The notes under the pieces are model-generated. The model saw only the letters and a program-made list of their open reading frames with translations, did no database searches and had not been told where the DNA came from. From contig JANXUN010000353.1 in the NCBI GenBank assembly GCA_025356185.1, positions 1 through 9,236 on the forward strand: 9,236 bases of DNA, written 5' to 3'. This stretch comes from Gemmatimonadaceae bacterium. GTDB lineage: Bacteria; Gemmatimonadota; Gemmatimonadetes; Gemmatimonadales; Gemmatimonadaceae. The translations under genes were made by a program, and so were the position numbers. Shown here piece after piece: positions 1 through 6,321 of this stretch; position 1 is the stretch's first letter, and each line of letters begins with the position of its first letter.

Positions 1-784
1 CGACAAACTTTTGTTGTTCGCGCGGTTCAGCGCGATACGATTTCACGAGACGGATGCCGCTGACGACTTCTTGCACGAGGCTGGTGATTTCGCCTTGGTC
101 GTTGCCGAGTCGGCGATAGCCGTGGCGCAGTCGCCGCAACACCGGCTGCAGCGCGCCAATGGCGAGCGGTGCGACAACGAGCGCGGTGATCGACAAGCGC
201 CAGGACAGGGCAAACATACTGGCGATGGTCGCGACGACTTGTGCACCACTCCAGATCGAACGCGTGACGAGTTCGGTGACGACGGTTTTCGCGTTGTTCG
301 TGTCGTTGAGAATGCGCGAAATGATTTGGCCAACTTTGTTGCGCGTAAACCACGACAGCGGCAGGCGCACGAGATGTCCATACACCCGATCCCGAATATC
401 GCGCACGACAAATTCTTGCAACTGAATTCCGACTTGGCCGCTGAGCCAAATCAACACATTCTTGAGTGTCACGGCGACGATGACAATGATCATCACGCGC
501 TGCAGCGACGCCATCCGTTCCTGTTCGTTGAGCAGGGCGCCGATAAACGTGTGCAACATGCGTGTGACGAGATTGTCGCCTTGCGGGAGCAGCTCCTGCG
601 CGTTGAAGAGCGCGCTGAGAAACGGAATTAATAGCGTGAGCGAAAAGACATCGGTCACGGCTGCGACGACGTTGAGCAGTATGACCGCGACGAGTTTGCC
701 GCGATGGGGTCGCACGAATGTCCACAGTCGAGCCCACAGCCTACGCGGAGGCACGCGAAATGTGCCAGTGGTCTCGATACTCAT
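1..784 (-). CDS. ABC transporter ATP-binding/permease protein, MsbA-like (N-terminal part, cut by window edge)
   Basis: This is the membrane half of a fused ABC exporter, probably a lipid or lipopeptide flippase of the MsbA type acting in the inner membrane. The frame opens at the ATG at 784 and stays open to the window edge, giving 261 residues. Hydrophobic segments lie near residues 31-58, 96-115 and 182-212. The LPLSWFTRNKVGQIISRILND stretch near 141-161 matches the conserved coupling region of type IV exporters (LPLxFFxxxxxGxLxSRxxND). The EVVSGIRLVKSYRAEPREQ stretch near 239-257 matches the usual E-x-x-x-GIRxVKxxxAE segment. The nucleotide-binding domain would lie beyond base 1, so ATP-site motifs cannot be checked. 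The start is 6 bases after the stop of the PorX-like gene, which implies co-transcription. Substrate is not predictable from this fragment. Confidence 0.9.
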   Translation of the reverse strand, partial: MSIETTGTFRVPPRRLWARLWTFVRPHRGKLVAVILLNVVAAVTDVFSLTLLIPFLSALFNAQELLPQGDNLVTRMLHTFIGALLNEQERMASLQRVMIIVIVAVTLKNVLIWLSGQVGIQLQEFVVRDIRDRVYGHLVRLPLSWFTRNKVGQIISRILNDTNNAKTVVTELVTRSIWSGAQVVATIASMFALSWRLSITALVVAPLAIGALQPVLRRLRHGYRRLGNDQGEITSLVQEVVSGIRLVKSYRAEPREQQKFV

Positions 785-790
785 GGCGCG

Positions 791-2353
791 TCAGCGCTTG
801 GGCGTCAGCAACGCGATGGGCAGAATACACTCTTCGGGCGTCACGCCGCCGTGCAAGAATGATCCGCGGTAGCGACTCTGATATTCGCGCAATTTGGTGG
901 GATATACAAAGAACGTGTCGCCAGCAGCAAGCAGCGTGTTGTTGCCTGGACCGCGATGCGGCAGGCGTAGGTCATCGGGATTGGAAAAGAGCAATGCGTG
1001 GTCGGGACGTTCCGCGCGCAAATCTTCTCCGAACTTGTAGCGCAAGTTGGCGGTGGCGTCGCGTTTCGCGAACACCGTTGCCGGTGAGTTGCAGTGCAAC
1101 GCGCCGTGATCGCTGGTGATGATCACGGAGATTTTTCGCCGCGACGCCTCTTTGAGCAGCGAAAAGAGCGCCGACCGCTCAAACCATTGTTTCGTGAGGG
1201 CGCGCATTGCGATCTCGTCACGCGCAACCTCATAGAGAATCATCGATTCACTACGTCCGTGTGTTAACAAATCGACAAAGTTAAAGACGAACGCATGCAC
1301 GCCTTCACCAGCGATCGCACCCGGGAGGTGTCGTTCGAGATCATCGCTGTCGGCCGCGGTCGTAATTTTTTGATAGCGCACCGGCGAGGTGATGTTCAGC
1401 TCCGCCAATTGTGCTTGCAACAGATCCTTTTCGTGCGCATTCAGTGACTCGTCATCGCGCTCGCCCCACCAGTCGGGAAAGCGCGCGGCGATTTCTCCGG
1501 GAAACAGCCCTGCAAAGAGCGCGTTACGCGCATACGGCGTCGCGGTGGGCAGTATCGAGTAATAGTGGGTGGTTTCGACGTCGTAAATCGATGTGAGTAG
1601 CGGTTCGAGTACGCGCCACTGGTCGACACGCAGGCAATCGATCACCACAAAAATGGCTTTCTTGTCGCGCGCGAGCACCGGTAGCAGAAACTCTGAAATG
1701 ACGTCGACGGAGAGCGGCGGTCGATCGCCGTCGAGCTCGCGCAACCACCGCGGATACTCTTCGTAGATGTATTGCGCAAATTCGCGGTGCATGTCGGGAT
1801 ACAGCCCGCGCAAGGATTCGTGCAGACCGAGCTCCCCCGCATCGGCGAGCTCGACGTCCCATTGCATCAGTTCTGCAAAACGCTCGATCCATCCGCGCCA
1901 GTCGAGACCTTGATAGCGCGCCGCTTCGATCGCGCGAAAACGTTCGACAAACGCACGCGCGAGCGCCTGTGAGCGAATCAGCGGGCCTTCAAGAATGCGC
2001 GTGACCACCGTAAGCACCTGCCGGGGCGTCACGGGTTTGACCAGGTAATCGCGCAAATTGACGCCAATCGCTTCTTTGAGCGTGGCGTCTTCTTCGCTCT
2101 TGGTCACCATTACGACAGGCATCGAGGGCGCTATCTCTCGGATGCCCTTATACGCGTCGAGGCCGCGCGTGCCAGGCATTTGCTCATCGAGCAACACCAA
2201 ATCGTACGGCTTGCGACGCAGCAGTTCGAGCGCGTCATCGGCATTGGTCGCCGTTTCGACGGCGTAGCCCTTGTCGCTGAGAAGGAGCCGATGCGGCTCG
2301 AGTAACTCGGCCTCGTCATCGACCCACAGAATTGTTTTCGCCGGCTGCGCCAT
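791..2353 (-). CDS. PorX-like response regulator fused to PglZ/alkaline-phosphatase-superfamily domain
   Basis: This 520-residue protein joins a CheY receiver (about 1-123) to a PglZ domain (about 225-515). Receiver residues are intact: acidic pair D12/D13, phosphoacceptor D56 in VLLDEQMPG, T84 and K106 (VKP). The middle part (125-215) looks helical. The PglZ domain keeps alkaline-phosphatase-superfamily residues: D239 in FVVIDC, the LPTATPYARN nucleophile region with T270/T272, D361 and H365 in VDLLTH, D415/H416 in TSDHG and H501 in HGG. PorX of Bacteroidetes has this architecture; there it is a zinc phosphodiesterase that regulates type IX secretion with the PorY kinase. No DNA-binding domain is visible, so output is probably enzymatic or by protein contact. 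No kinase or secretion gene is in the window. ATG at 2353 is chosen because it places the receiver at the usual N-terminus; the nearby AGGA is close and weak. Confidence 0.93.
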   Translation of the reverse strand: MAQPAKTILWVDDEAELLEPHRLLLSDKGYAVETATNADDALELLRRKPYDLVLLDEQMPGTRGLDAYKGIREIAPSMPVVMVTKSEEDATLKEAIGVNLRDYLVKPVTPRQVLTVVTRILEGPLIRSQALARAFVERFRAIEAARYQGLDWRGWIERFAELMQWDVELADAGELGLHESLRGLYPDMHREFAQYIYEEYPRWLRELDGDRPPLSVDVISEFLLPVLARDKKAIFVVIDCLRVDQWRVLEPLLTSIYDVETTHYYSILPTATPYARNALFAGLFPGEIAARFPDWWGERDDESLNAHEKDLLQAQLAELNITSPVRYQKITTAADSDDLERHLPGAIAGEGVHAFVFNFVDLLTHGRSESMILYEVARDEIAMRALTKQWFERSALFSLLKEASRRKISVIITSDHGALHCNSPATVFAKRDATANLRYKFGEDLRAERPDHALLFSNPDDLRLPHRGPGNNTLLAAGDTFFVYPTKLREYQSRYRGSFLHGGVTPEECILPIALLTPKR

Positions 2354-2436
2354 ATCCTGACAAAGATACCCGAGTTGCGTGGCCCGAGACTAGCGAGCGA
2401 CAAGCGAATGGATCGGTTTAGCGGTAGATTCGCGTC

Positions 2437-2829
2437 GTGCATACCGAACCGCTCCCATTCAGTCTGGAACCGCTCGCATTTCCGTTCCCCGCGCTTGCGG
2501 CGCTCGCGGGTCGACTACCGCTTGGCGGTGGACGCGAAGTCGCGCTCGCCTCGCTGTTGATGGCACGCCTTGCGCAGGGCGTGTCTGGCAGCGAACCGAT
2601 GTCGGTGGCGGACCGCGTTTCACGCGCGGCGTCGGCGAAGGTATGGCTCGCGTCATTGGCGTTGCCTGCGCCGACGCGCGTGCCGTTTGCGCGTTGTGTG
2701 GAGGCGACGGCGGGCGCTCCGCTGCAAGTGGCCGGTGCATTGCGCAGTGTGATCGCGGCGACCGGATCGCACCTTGATGGCCCGTCCATCCAAGAACTTG
2801 AAAAACTCGCGCGACTGCTCACGAGCTGA
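2437..2829 (+). CDS. Hypothetical protein, 130 aa, first gene of the yebC-ruvCA run
   Basis: I do not recognise this protein. It is rich in Ala, Leu, Pro, Arg and Val, with no signal peptide and no clear membrane segment. The first 30 residues are proline-containing and hydrophobic (LPFSLEPLAFPFPALAAL). Residues 33-75 and 95-128 look helical, including SIQELEKLARLL at the end. A single Cys (87) gives no metal motif. The reading frame uses the same codons as its neighbours (many GCG, CGC, CTC), which argues it is real. An in-frame TAG at 2425 leaves GTG 2437 as the most upstream practical start; an ATG at 2560 is a shorter alternative. It is 42 bases ahead of the RecA-fold gene and co-oriented with it, so the two may act together. 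A long antisense frame over it looks like a shadow. Confidence 0.7.
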   Translation: MHTEPLPFSLEPLAFPFPALAALAGRLPLGGGREVALASLLMARLAQGVSGSEPMSVADRVSRAASAKVWLASLALPAPTRVPFARCVEATAGAPLQVAGALRSVIAATGSHLDGPSIQELEKLARLLTS

Positions 2830-2871
2830 CGATCTCGTGATCGTCGTCGGCCACTTCTTTGTTCGGTCACA

Positions 2872-3711
2872 GTGACGACGAACGACATTTCACCGCTCAC
2901 GCGCGTGGTAACACGCGTTGACCGACTACGCGACGGTGTCGACGACAGCGCGATCATTCGCACGGGCTTTCCGTCGTTGGATCGCGCGATCGGCGGTGGG
3001 TTTCGCCGTGGCGATCTGATCGTGCTGGGTGGCGACGATGGGTCGGGCACGTCGTCGCTCGTGCTCGCGATGGCATGTCGTATGCGTTCGCGCACGCTGG
3101 TGCTCACCAGCGAAATGCGCGCGGAACAAGCGTATGAGCGAGCATTAGCCATGACGGCGCGTGTCTCGCTCGAATCCTTACGCGCCGGTGCGATCGACGA
3201 AGAGGAACGCGGCAAGCTGGCGGCAGCGGCAGTCACGCTGCGCGATAGCGCGCCGATCATTGACACGATGCTGGATGGCGGCGTTGACGCCGTCGCGCGT
3301 GCCGCGGATGCGTCGCCAGCGCCGGAGGTGATCATTGTTGATGGACTCGAATCGTTGATCGCCAGCGATTCACGTCTGCAGTCGCGCGATGAAGCACTCG
3401 CATATGCCGTGCTGCAACTCAAGCGGCTCGCGCTTTTGCAAAACGCGGCGGTGGTGCTGGTATCGCATTTGCCGTCGCTTGACCGCACGCGACACGACCG
3501 GAGACCGCGATTACTCGACTTTGGTGTGTCCGGTGCTGTCGGGATACATGCCGATCTCGTGCTTGGATTGTTTCGCGAGGAGCTGTACGATGGCGATTTG
3601 GGCGTCACCGGCGCCACCGAACTGCGCGTGCTCAAATTTCGCGATGGGCCGTTGGGATACGTCGATTTGTATTTTTACGCGCAGTGGATGCGATTTGAAG
3701 ATGTCGTGTGA
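2872..3711 (+). CDS. DnaB-C/RadA-like RecA-fold protein with degenerate Walker A
   Basis: This 279-residue protein matches the C-terminal motor domain of replicative helicase DnaB (superfamily 4), with RadA-like features at the nucleotide loop. Seen in order: TGFPSLDRAIGGGF (31-44); a P-loop position GGDDGSGTSS (53-62); TSEM with the usual catalytic Glu (E81); Walker B VIIVD with D157; VVLVSHL (194-200), where DnaB has SQL; DRRPRLLDFGVSGAVGIHADLVLGL (209-233), equivalent to DnaB KRPxxSDLRESGxIExDAD; and LKFRDGP (254-260), carrying the K-x-R arginine-finger pair (K255, R257). The P-loop lysine is replaced by Thr60. The N-terminal primase-interaction domain of DnaB is absent. GTG 2872 is the start, since it places about 30 residues before the core. 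It is not a full replicative helicase; it may be a non-hydrolysing nucleotide or DNA binder. Its place before yebC-ruvCA suggests a link to DNA repair, which is inference. Confidence 0.85.
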   Translation: MTTNDISPLTRVVTRVDRLRDGVDDSAIIRTGFPSLDRAIGGGFRRGDLIVLGGDDGSGTSSLVLAMACRMRSRTLVLTSEMRAEQAYERALAMTARVSLESLRAGAIDEEERGKLAAAAVTLRDSAPIIDTMLDGGVDAVARAADASPAPEVIIVDGLESLIASDSRLQSRDEALAYAVLQLKRLALLQNAAVVLVSHLPSLDRTRHDRRPRLLDFGVSGAVGIHADLVLGLFREELYDGDLGVTGATELRVLKFRDGPLGYVDLYFYAQWMRFEDVV

Positions 3712-3742
3712 CGTGGTCATATTTCGACCGTGAACCGAACCC

Positions 3743-3748
3743 GGGGAG
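3743..3748 (+). promoter_or_regulatory. Shine-Dalgarno-like GGGGAG ahead of yebC
   Basis: GGGGAG lies 3 bases before the ATG of yebC. The spacing is shorter than the usual 5-9 bases, but it is the only purine-rich site near this start. It supports ATG 3752 as the initiation codon, which also gives the canonical MAGHSKW N-terminus. Confidence 0.5.
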
Positions 3749-3751
3749 TAC

Positions 3752-4495
3752 ATGGCTGGACATAGTAAATGGAAAAACATCCGGAACGCCAAGGCCGCGG
3801 TCGACAAGAAGCGCGGCGTGCTGTTCACGCGCCTCATTCGCGAAGTCACTATGGCCGCCAAACTTGGGGGCGGTGATTCGGGTGGCAATCCGCGACTGCG
3901 CACCGCAATCGACAACGCCAAAGCAGTGTCAATGCCGAAGGACAACATCGAGCGCGCCATCAAGAAAGGCACGGGCGAACTGGAAGGGGTGGACTACGTC
4001 GAAGTGTTGTATGAAGCGTACGGACCCGGTGGCGTGGCGATCATGATCGCTGCGGTCACCGACAATCCCACACGCACCGTCGCCGACGTGCGCCACAAAC
4101 TGTCGCGCGGCAACGGGAACATGGGCTCGGCGAACTCCGTCGCATACATGTTTGACCGCAAGGGTCAGATGATGGTCAGCGCTAAGGGCGTGTCAGAAGA
4201 TGCGTTGATTGAGGCGGCGCTTGATGCGGGTGCCGACGACGTGCAACGCGAAGACGACGTCTTTGTCGTGACCACGGACCCGGGCGCGCTGCATGCCACG
4301 AAAGAAGGGTTGGCGGCGAAGAAGTATGTCGTCTCCGACGCCGAACTCGCGTGGGTGCCCAAGAGCACGGTGAAAGTCGAGGGCGCAGCCGCAGAACAGT
4401 TGCTCAAACTGCTCGAATCGCTCGAAGATTTGGACGATGTGCAAAAAGTCGACGCCAACTTCGAAATGGACGAAGACGCGATGGCGCAGGCGTAG
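3752..4495 (+). CDS. yebC: YebC/PmpR-family protein
   Basis: This 247-residue protein is a full-length YebC/TACO1 family member. Diagnostic parts are the N-terminus MAGHSKWKNIRNAKAAVDKK (1-20), the GGDSGGNPRLRTAIDNAK region (40-57), MPKDNIERAIKKGTGE (61-76), YEAYGPGGVAIMI (87-99) and the acidic C-terminal part ending in DEDAMAQA. Family members have been described as DNA-binding transcription regulators and, more recently, as translation factors that relieve ribosome stalling at proline stretches; the sequence alone does not choose between these roles. The protein is cytosolic. It starts 40 bases after the RecA-fold gene and stops 4 bases before ruvC. The yebC-ruvC-ruvA order is a common bacterial arrangement, which supports all three calls. 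Confidence 0.97.
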   Translation: MAGHSKWKNIRNAKAAVDKKRGVLFTRLIREVTMAAKLGGGDSGGNPRLRTAIDNAKAVSMPKDNIERAIKKGTGELEGVDYVEVLYEAYGPGGVAIMIAAVTDNPTRTVADVRHKLSRGNGNMGSANSVAYMFDRKGQMMVSAKGVSEDALIEAALDAGADDVQREDDVFVVTTDPGALHATKEGLAAKKYVVSDAELAWVPKSTVKVEGAAAEQLLKLLESLEDLDDVQKVDANFEMDEDAMAQA

Positions 4496-4499
4496 TCGC

Positions 4500-5039
4500 G
4501 TGCCGCACGGATCACGTCGCGTGTTAGGCGTTGATCCCGGCACCGCTGTGACCGGGTACGGCGTCGTTGACTACGACGGTCGTTCGGCGGTGCTGCACGA
4601 GTGCGGCGTCATTCGTACAACGGCGAAGGATTCGTTGCCGGCGAGACTGCAGCACATCTTCGCCGGGATCACGGAACTCATCGAACGACATGCGCCAGAC
4701 ACGGTCGCCGTCGAAGATGTGTTTTACGCGCGCAACGTGCGCACCACGATTGTACTTGGACATGCACGTGGCGTGATTTTACTTGCCGCGCAGCAGGCGG
4801 CGCTCACGATCTGCGAATACTCACCGGCGGAAATCAAGAAGACAGTTGCGGGCACCGGTGCAGCGACCAAAGAGCAGGTGCAGTTCATGGTTGCGAAACT
4901 CTTACGACTCAAAACAGCGCCGCAACCGTCCGATGCTGCCGACGGCGTTGCGGCGGCACTGACCGCGTGCCTCGCGCCGTCAATGATTTCGCTGCGCACC
5001 CCGCGCATTCCTGCCGCTCACGCACGCACTAAATCGTGA
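4500..5039 (+). CDS. ruvC: Holliday junction endonuclease RuvC
   Basis: RuvC is the dimeric resolvase that cuts Holliday junctions symmetrically, working with RuvA and RuvB. With the GTG start at 4500 the protein has 179 residues, close to the family length. The four metal-binding carboxylates are all present: D12 in LGVDPG, E72 in VAVEDVF, and D145 and D148 in SDAADG. The region YARNVRTTIVLGHARG (76-91) and the EYSPAEIKKTVAGTGAATKEQV stretch (106-127) are also characteristic. The frame is open further upstream to 4437, inside yebC, but those residues (KKSTPTSKWTKTRWRRR) are an out-of-frame reading of yebC. GTG 4500, 4 bases after the yebC stop, fits best; GTG 4521 would start directly at the first strand and is less likely. 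It overlaps ruvA by 4 bases. Confidence 0.96.
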   Translation: MPHGSRRVLGVDPGTAVTGYGVVDYDGRSAVLHECGVIRTTAKDSLPARLQHIFAGITELIERHAPDTVAVEDVFYARNVRTTIVLGHARGVILLAAQQAALTICEYSPAEIKKTVAGTGAATKEQVQFMVAKLLRLKTAPQPSDAADGVAAALTACLAPSMISLRTPRIPAAHARTKS

Positions 5040-5635
5040 TATCACAACTCGCCGGAACGTTGCTTGCTCGTGAGCTCGATCGCATCGAACTCATGACCAA
5101 TAGTGGTGTGGCATACGAATGCCACATTCCGCTGTCGCTCTTTGAGACGCTGCCGGCCGTTGGCGCCAACGTGACGGTGTTCACGCATCTGTCGGTACGC
5201 GAAGACGCGTGGCAACTGTACGCATTTGCGTCCGCGTACGAACGCGCGGTATTTCAACGATTGCTTATCGCGAAAGGTGTTGGCCCGGCGCTCGCGTTGG
5301 GCATTCTGTCATCGTTGTCGGCCGAACGCGTGGTGCGCGCGCTGAGAGAAAAAGACATCACCACGTTGATGCGTGTACCGCGCGTCGGACGTAAGAAAGC
5401 CGAACAGATCGTGCTCGACTTAGCCGACAAGATTGATGCGGTGGGCGGTGCGCCTGGTGCCGCAAGCGGCAGTAGCGCGGGTGTGCTTTCCGATGACGCC
5501 GTTCGTGCACTTGTCGCACTCGGCTACGCGCAACTCGATGCTGATCGCGCTGTGCGCGCGGTGATCGAGAGCGGCACGGGCAGCGACGTCGCGTCTGTTG
5601 TTCGCGCAGCGCTGTCGCGACTCACGTCGAAGTAG
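5036..5635 (+). CDS. ruvA: Holliday junction branch-migration subunit RuvA
   Basis: RuvA is the tetrameric junction-binding protein that loads the RuvB motor. The 199 residues show the three expected domains: an N-terminal OB fold (about 1-65, opening MISQLAGTLLARE), a tandem helix-hairpin-helix domain (about 70-130) with LLIAKGVGPALALGIL and MRVPRVGRKKAEQIVLDL, a flexible Gly/Ala/Ser linker (about 137-150), and the C-terminal RuvB-contacting domain (about 152-199, SDDAVRALVALGY). The GTG start overlaps the ruvC stop as GTGA, a typical translational-coupling arrangement. ruvB does not follow: the next gene is on the opposite strand, so RuvB must be encoded elsewhere. All key structural features are present and the length is normal. 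Confidence 0.97.
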   Translation: MISQLAGTLLARELDRIELMTNSGVAYECHIPLSLFETLPAVGANVTVFTHLSVREDAWQLYAFASAYERAVFQRLLIAKGVGPALALGILSSLSAERVVRALREKDITTLMRVPRVGRKKAEQIVLDLADKIDAVGGAPGAASGSSAGVLSDDAVRALVALGYAQLDADRAVRAVIESGTGSDVASVVRAALSRLTSK

Positions 5636-5672
5636 TCGCGCCAACGAACCGCTCGGCGATTGGTGCGTGCGG

Positions 5673-6215
5673 CTACAGTCGTTCGCGACGCGCCATTAAC
5701 GACGCGACCGCGTCCGCGAGATGTTCTTCGGTGATGTGATGATGTCCGCGCTCAATGCGTAAGCGTTGCGCCGCCATCAGGACATCGGCTGCGCGAAAAC
5801 CTTCGGGCACTTCAAACTTGTAGCACGCCAATTCAACTTTGAGTCCGTTTGGATCGCGCAAGTAGATCGAGTCCATGAACCCGCGATCCCGCTGAATGAA
5901 TCCGATGCCAAGCGTGGTGAGTCGGGCTGGAGCGAGTTGAAACGTGGCGCGCGAAACGTTGAACGCGATGTGTTCAACGCACCCCACTTCGCGCGGCGCA
6001 TTGCGCCCAGCGTCGACGGTTTCTTCATTCGTGAAGACGGTGATCAGGCGACCGTCGCCCGGATCAAAGTACAAATGATTTTCGTCGGCTTTGCCGAGAT
6101 TGGGCTGCTCAAGAATGAACGGCATCCCGAGGACACCCTGCCAAAAGTCGATCGCGCTTTGGCGGGTCGAGCCGACGAGCGTGATGTGATGGACACCCTG
6201 AACCTGAACTGACAT
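5673..6215 (-). CDS. VOC-family (glyoxalase/extradiol dioxygenase fold) metalloprotein
   Basis: This 180-residue protein has one vicinal-oxygen-chelate domain made of two beta-alpha-beta modules (about 6-62 and 78-134) and a helical tail (about 141-180). Likely metal ligands are H10 (VHHITLV), H82 (VEHIAFNV) and E128 (LKVELACYK), the usual His-His-Glu arrangement. The first module, HHITLVGSTRQSAIDFWQGVLG, resembles ring-cleaving dioxygenase-type members (Fe or Mn dependent), and DPNGLKVEL is a common end of VOC domains. The substrate cannot be read from sequence; glyoxalase, dioxygenase and thiol-transferase roles all use this fold. The tail has a short HHH cluster (158-160). It is convergent with ruvA, with 37 bases between stops, and 106 bases downstream of the permease stop, so it may be transcribed separately. 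ATG 6215 gives a natural N-terminus; only a weak GGA is seen upstream. Confidence 0.87.
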   Translation of the reverse strand: MSVQVQGVHHITLVGSTRQSAIDFWQGVLGMPFILEQPNLGKADENHLYFDPGDGRLITVFTNEETVDAGRNAPREVGCVEHIAFNVSRATFQLAPARLTTLGIGFIQRDRGFMDSIYLRDPNGLKVELACYKFEVPEGFRAADVLMAAQRLRIERGHHHITEEHLADAVASLMARRERL

Positions 6216-6250
6216 TAGTGAATTCCGAAGGTTGGGTTGACGACGAGGTA

Positions 6251-6277
6251 GTCGGTTGTCGGTTGGAGTTTTCGGTT
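6251..6277. repeat. Short degenerate repeat of (G/T)TCGGTT between VOC gene and permease gene
   Basis: Read on the plus strand, GTCGGTT occurs at 6251-6257 and again at 6258-6264, followed after GGAGTT by TTCGGTT at 6271-6277. It sits in the 106-base gap 6216-6321 between the VOC start and the permease stop. A nearby weak inverted repeat (CGGCG at 6292-6296, CGCCG at 6304-6308) has no T-run. No strong promoter for the VOC gene is visible in this gap. The repeat may be an intergenic repeat family or simple sequence. Confidence 0.55.
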
Positions 6278-6321
6278 TTCAACAGTGCGGGCGGCGAACG
6301 ACACGCCGTTGCTGCAGAGTA

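Noticed and set aside
11..631. Open frames of about 200-236 residues on both strands at the left end (11-631 plus, 27-737 minus)
   Set aside because: The minus frame starting at 784 and running off the edge encodes a clear ABC exporter membrane domain; the others are out-of-frame shadows.
2354..2436. Divergent promoters in the 83-base gap between the PorX-like gene and the 130-residue gene
   Set aside because: A promoter pair must lie near here, but the candidate -10 elements (TAGATT plus, TATCTT minus) lack convincing -35 partners at correct spacing.
2418..3635. A 405-residue open frame on the minus strand, opposite the unknown gene and the RecA-fold gene
   Set aside because: Its translation is Ser/Arg/Thr-rich with no family motif, and the plus strand here encodes a recognisable DnaB-C-like protein. 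It is an antisense shadow of high-GC coding sequence.
2872..3711. Calling the RecA-fold protein a replicative DnaB helicase
   Set aside because: It lacks the N-terminal domain and the Walker A lysine and is only 279 residues long, so a replicative role is unlikely.
4437..4499. An upstream extension of ruvC to ATG 4437
   Set aside because: The extra residues lie inside yebC and are Lys/Arg/Trp-rich without resemblance to RuvC; GTG 4500 gives the normal family length.
5641..5663. Imperfect hairpin CCAACG...CGATTGG between the convergent ruvA and VOC genes as a bidirectional terminator
   Set aside because: The stem is short with a bulge and there is no T-run on either strand, so it is not supported.
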